NCBI RefSeq assembly: GCF_009617755.1
Contig: NZ_BGZH01000001.1
Coordinates: forward strand, 1,736,001 to 1,800,000
DNA length: 64,000 bases
Direction of reading: 5' to 3'
Source of the DNA: Marinobacter salsuginis
GTDB lineage: Bacteria > Pseudomonadota > Gammaproteobacteria > Pseudomonadales > Oleiphilaceae
The notes under the pieces: model-generated
The model's input: only the letters and a program-made list of their open reading frames with translations
Told to the model about the DNA's origin: nothing
Databases searched by the model: none
Made by a program: the position numbers and the translations under genes
Shown here: one piece after another, positions 61,899 to 64,000 of the stretch
How positions within the stretch are numbered: the first letter of the stretch is position 1
Layout: each line of letters begins with the position of its first letter

Positions 61899-64000
61899 CT
61901 AAACCACCATTCCTGTAAATCTGGCGTCTTCAACACCCAGCGTGACCTTTGTAACTGGCTCCCTCGCCGCCAGTTTCTTCAGCAACGCCAGTGAAACAGG
62001 CGGCAACAATTCACCCTCTATGATCGACTCAAGCATCCTTGCGCCGTTTTCACTTCTTGTCGCACGGTTTCGAATAGCCTCGATAAGTCCTTCTTCCAGT
62101 TCCACGTCGGTGTGGTAACGGGCCTTGATCTGGTCCGCCAGGCGCTGGAGTTTGTCGCCAACGATACGGTTGAGGGTTTCCTCGCCCAGGGGTAAATAAG
62201 GCACCACTTCCATCCTTGCCAACAAAGCGGGCTTGAAGAAGTTGGCCAATTCCGGGTATAGGGCCTCTTCCAAACTGGCCGGGGACTCGGCGTGGTTGAC
62301 GATGGTCTGGTAGCCGAGGTTGGAGGTAAGGAAGAAGACGACGTTTTTGCAGTCGATCAATCGGCCTTCACCGTCGGCCAGTTCGCCTTTGTCGAACGCT
62401 TGGTAAAACAGGTTGAGGACTTCCGGATGGGCTTTTTCGACTTCGTCGAGCAAGACCACGGAGTAGGGTTTCTGTCGGATGGCTTCGGTGAGGATGCCGC
62501 CTTCGCCGAAGCCAACGTACCCCGGCGGTGAACCGATTAGCCGAGAGACGGTATGTTTCTCCTGGTACTCGGACATGTTGATGGTGGTCAGGAACTGGCG
62601 GCCGCCGTAAAGCAGCTCTGCCAGTTGCACCACGGTTTCGGTTTTGCCAACGCCACTCGGGCCAACCAGCAGGAACGCGCCCATGGGGCGACCGGGCCGG
62701 CGCAGGTCGGCGCGGGCGGTGAGCAGGTGCTGGTGCAGGCAGTCGATGGCGGTGTCCTGGCCTTTGATGTGCTCCTGCAGATACGCCGGCAAATGGGTGA
62801 TTTTTTCCAGCTCGTCGGTGGTCATGCGGTTGACCGGGATGCCTGTCCAGTCGGCGATGACTTCGGCTACCTGGCGCGCGTCGACGCGAGCGTGGACCAG
62901 CGGTTCGTCGGCCTGGAGTTCCAACAGCTCCTGCTCGATCGCCGCGGCTTCGCTCTTCAGATCCGGGCGTTCTTCGTGGTCGGCCTCGGCAAGCTCTGCG
63001 GCCTCAGTCGTTTTCACCTCGGAGTCTGCCTTTAGCAGGCGCTCACGAATGTCGACCAGTTGGGCGACCAGTTCCCGCTGGTCGTTCCAGCTCCGATCCA
63101 GGGCTTCGGCTTCGGCGTTCAGATCGTTCATCTTTTGTTGCAGTGCGCGCTCGTGCTCGTCATCCACGCTCTGACCGAGGGCATGCTCCCGGTCCATCAG
63201 GTTCTGCTCCATCGCCAACTGGTGCAGCTGGCTGCGCACGTGGCTCAGGCGCCGGGGCGGCATGCTCAGGTTCAGGCTGACCCGGGCGCAGGCGGTATCG
63301 AGAACATCGATGGCCTTGTCCGGCAATTGTCGGCCGGCAAGATAACGGGCGGACATCTCCGAGGCGGCTCTCAGGGCGCTGTCGGTGATCAATACCTGAT
63401 GGGCTTTTTCGTAGACCGTGCGAAGGCCACGGAGGATATGCACGGCCTCGCCTGGTGTGGGCTCGTCCAGGGCCACGGGCTGGAAACGTCTGCTCAGGGC
63501 GGGGTCTTTTTCGAAGTATTTCTTGTACTCGCGCCAGGTGGTGGCAGCGATGGTGCGCAGCTCGCCCCGGGCCAGAGCCGGTTTCAGCAGGTTGGCGGCG
63601 TCTGAGCCACCTTCGCTGTTACCAGCGCCGATCAGGGTGTGGGCTTCGTCGATGAACAGGATGATCGGCGTGGCAGAGCCTTTGACCGCTTCAATCACGC
63701 CTTTCAGGCGTTTCTCGAACTCGCCTTTCACCGAGGCACCAGCCTGCAGGGCGCCCATGTCCAGGGTCCAGAGCTCAACGTTTTTCAGGCTGTCGGGCAC
63801 ATCGCCATTGACAATGCGTAGGGCGAGGCCTTCCACCACGGCACTTTTGCCCACGCCGGCGTCGCCCACCACAATGGGATTGTTCTTGCGGCGGCGGCAG
63901 AGGATGTCGACCATCTGGTCGATCTCGGCGTCACGGCAAACCACGGGGTCCAGCTTGACCTCCCGGGCCAGTCTGGTGAAATCGGTGGCGTAGCGGGTGA
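61899..64000 (-). CDS. clpV: T6SS ATPase ClpV (TssH), 5' end outside window
   Basis: About 700 residues are visible; the frame stays open to the right window edge, so the N-terminal domain lies outside. Two AAA+ modules: the first with GDAGVGKS and LFIDEAHTLIGAG, the second with GPSGVGKTE and VLLDEVEKAH, separated by a coiled-coil middle domain (KMNDLNAEAEALDRSWNDQ region). ClpV disassembles the contracted TssB/TssC sheath for reuse. The order clpV-vasH-vasI-tssA-tssM matches the V. cholerae VAS cluster. Confidence 0.95.
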   Translation of the reverse strand, partial: TRYATDFTRLAREVKLDPVVCRDAEIDQMVDILCRRRKNNPIVVGDAGVGKSAVVEGLALRIVNGDVPDSLKNVELWTLDMGALQAGASVKGEFEKRLKGVIEAVKGSATPIILFIDEAHTLIGAGNSEGGSDAANLLKPALARGELRTIAATTWREYKKYFEKDPALSRRFQPVALDEPTPGEAVHILRGLRTVYEKAHQVLITDSALRAASEMSARYLAGRQLPDKAIDVLDTACARVSLNLSMPPRRLSHVRSQLHQLAMEQNLMDREHALGQSVDDEHERALQQKMNDLNAEAEALDRSWNDQRELVAQLVDIRERLLKADSEVKTTEAAELAEADHEERPDLKSEAAAIEQELLELQADEPLVHARVDARQVAEVIADWTGIPVNRMTTDELEKITHLPAYLQEHIKGQDTAIDCLHQHLLTARADLRRPGRPMGAFLLVGPSGVGKTETVVQLAELLYGGRQFLTTINMSEYQEKHTVSRLIGSPPGYVGFGEGGILTEAIRQKPYSVVLLDEVEKAHPEVLNLFYQAFDKGELADGEGRLIDCKNVVFFLTSNLGYQTIVNHAESPASLEEALYPELANFFKPALLARMEVVPYLPLGEETLNRIVGDKLQRLADQIKARYHTDVELEEGLIEAIRNRATRSENGARMLESIIEGELLPPVSLALLKKLAAREPVTKVTLGVEDARFTGMVV

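Noticed and set aside
1..64000. CRISPR arrays, tRNA or rRNA genes, prophage or insertion sequences
   Set aside because: Reading both strands showed no regularly spaced direct repeats, no tRNA-like cloverleaf in the gaps and no transposase, integrase or phage structural gene.

Overview
The window looks like chromosomal DNA from a marine gammaproteobacterium, most probably Marinobacter or a close relative. I base this on the GC-rich coding style, the dense c-di-GMP and two-component gene content, a Gram-negative 'dedicated sortase' system, families such as DUF2288, DUF3422 and DUF815, and a Vibrio VAS-like type VI secretion (T6SS) cluster. No rRNA, tRNA, CRISPR array, transposase or prophage gene was seen. 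Genes are tightly packed, and only two gene-free stretches slightly exceed 300 bp.

Left part (1-17.1 kb): signalling. It opens with the end of an HD-GYP c-di-GMP phosphodiesterase, then a Na/Pi-type transporter. Next come a diguanylate cyclase with a PhnD-like periplasmic sensor, translationally coupled to a binding lipoprotein, and a small operon with a LysO-type lysine exporter. A compact phosphorelay island follows: an operon of CheY-like, REC-HDOD and Hpt-REC-REC-GGDEF proteins, divergent from three consecutive sensor histidine kinases that have no receiver domains of their own.

Middle part (17.1-31.3 kb): housekeeping and envelope genes. These are a ferritin-like protein beside aconitase (acnA), a six-TM chemoreceptor coupled to a SCO-type thiol/copper protein, a lipid-type ABC exporter, and a convergent pair of polytopic membrane proteins (Zn-finger membrane protein and rhomboid protease) that seem to share a helical C-terminal domain. 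An OmpA-like protein, a secreted DUF2202 ferritin-like protein, a MAPEG protein, a YeaQ-type protein and a PlsC acyltransferase follow.

31.3-37.1 kb holds a complete proteobacterial dedicated sortase system: sortase, VIT/vWA sortase target, and divergent response regulator and histidine kinase. 37.1-47.7 kb carries DUF3422, DUF815, methylglyoxal synthase, a triple-sensor diguanylate cyclase, cysteine synthase, an outer-membrane protein, a glycerophosphodiesterase, a YdcH protein, a periplasmic ATP-dependent DNA ligase and a DUF4124 protein.

Right part (47.7-64 kb, all minus strand): T6SS genes in the order clpV (cut by the window edge), vasH, vasI, tssA, tssM, vgrG, DUF4123 adaptor, VasX/BTH_I2691-like effector, DUF6708 protein. 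The last three are visibly more AT-rich, as expected for an exchangeable effector cassette.

The most unusual signal is a pair of about 106-bp palindromic elements (26496-26602 and 34007-34111). They share an almost identical 53-nt loop plus the innermost 7 bp of the stem, but their outer stems are unrelated in sequence while each remains self-complementary. One lies between the convergent membrane-protein genes. The other lies in frame inside the 5' end of the sortase-target gene.
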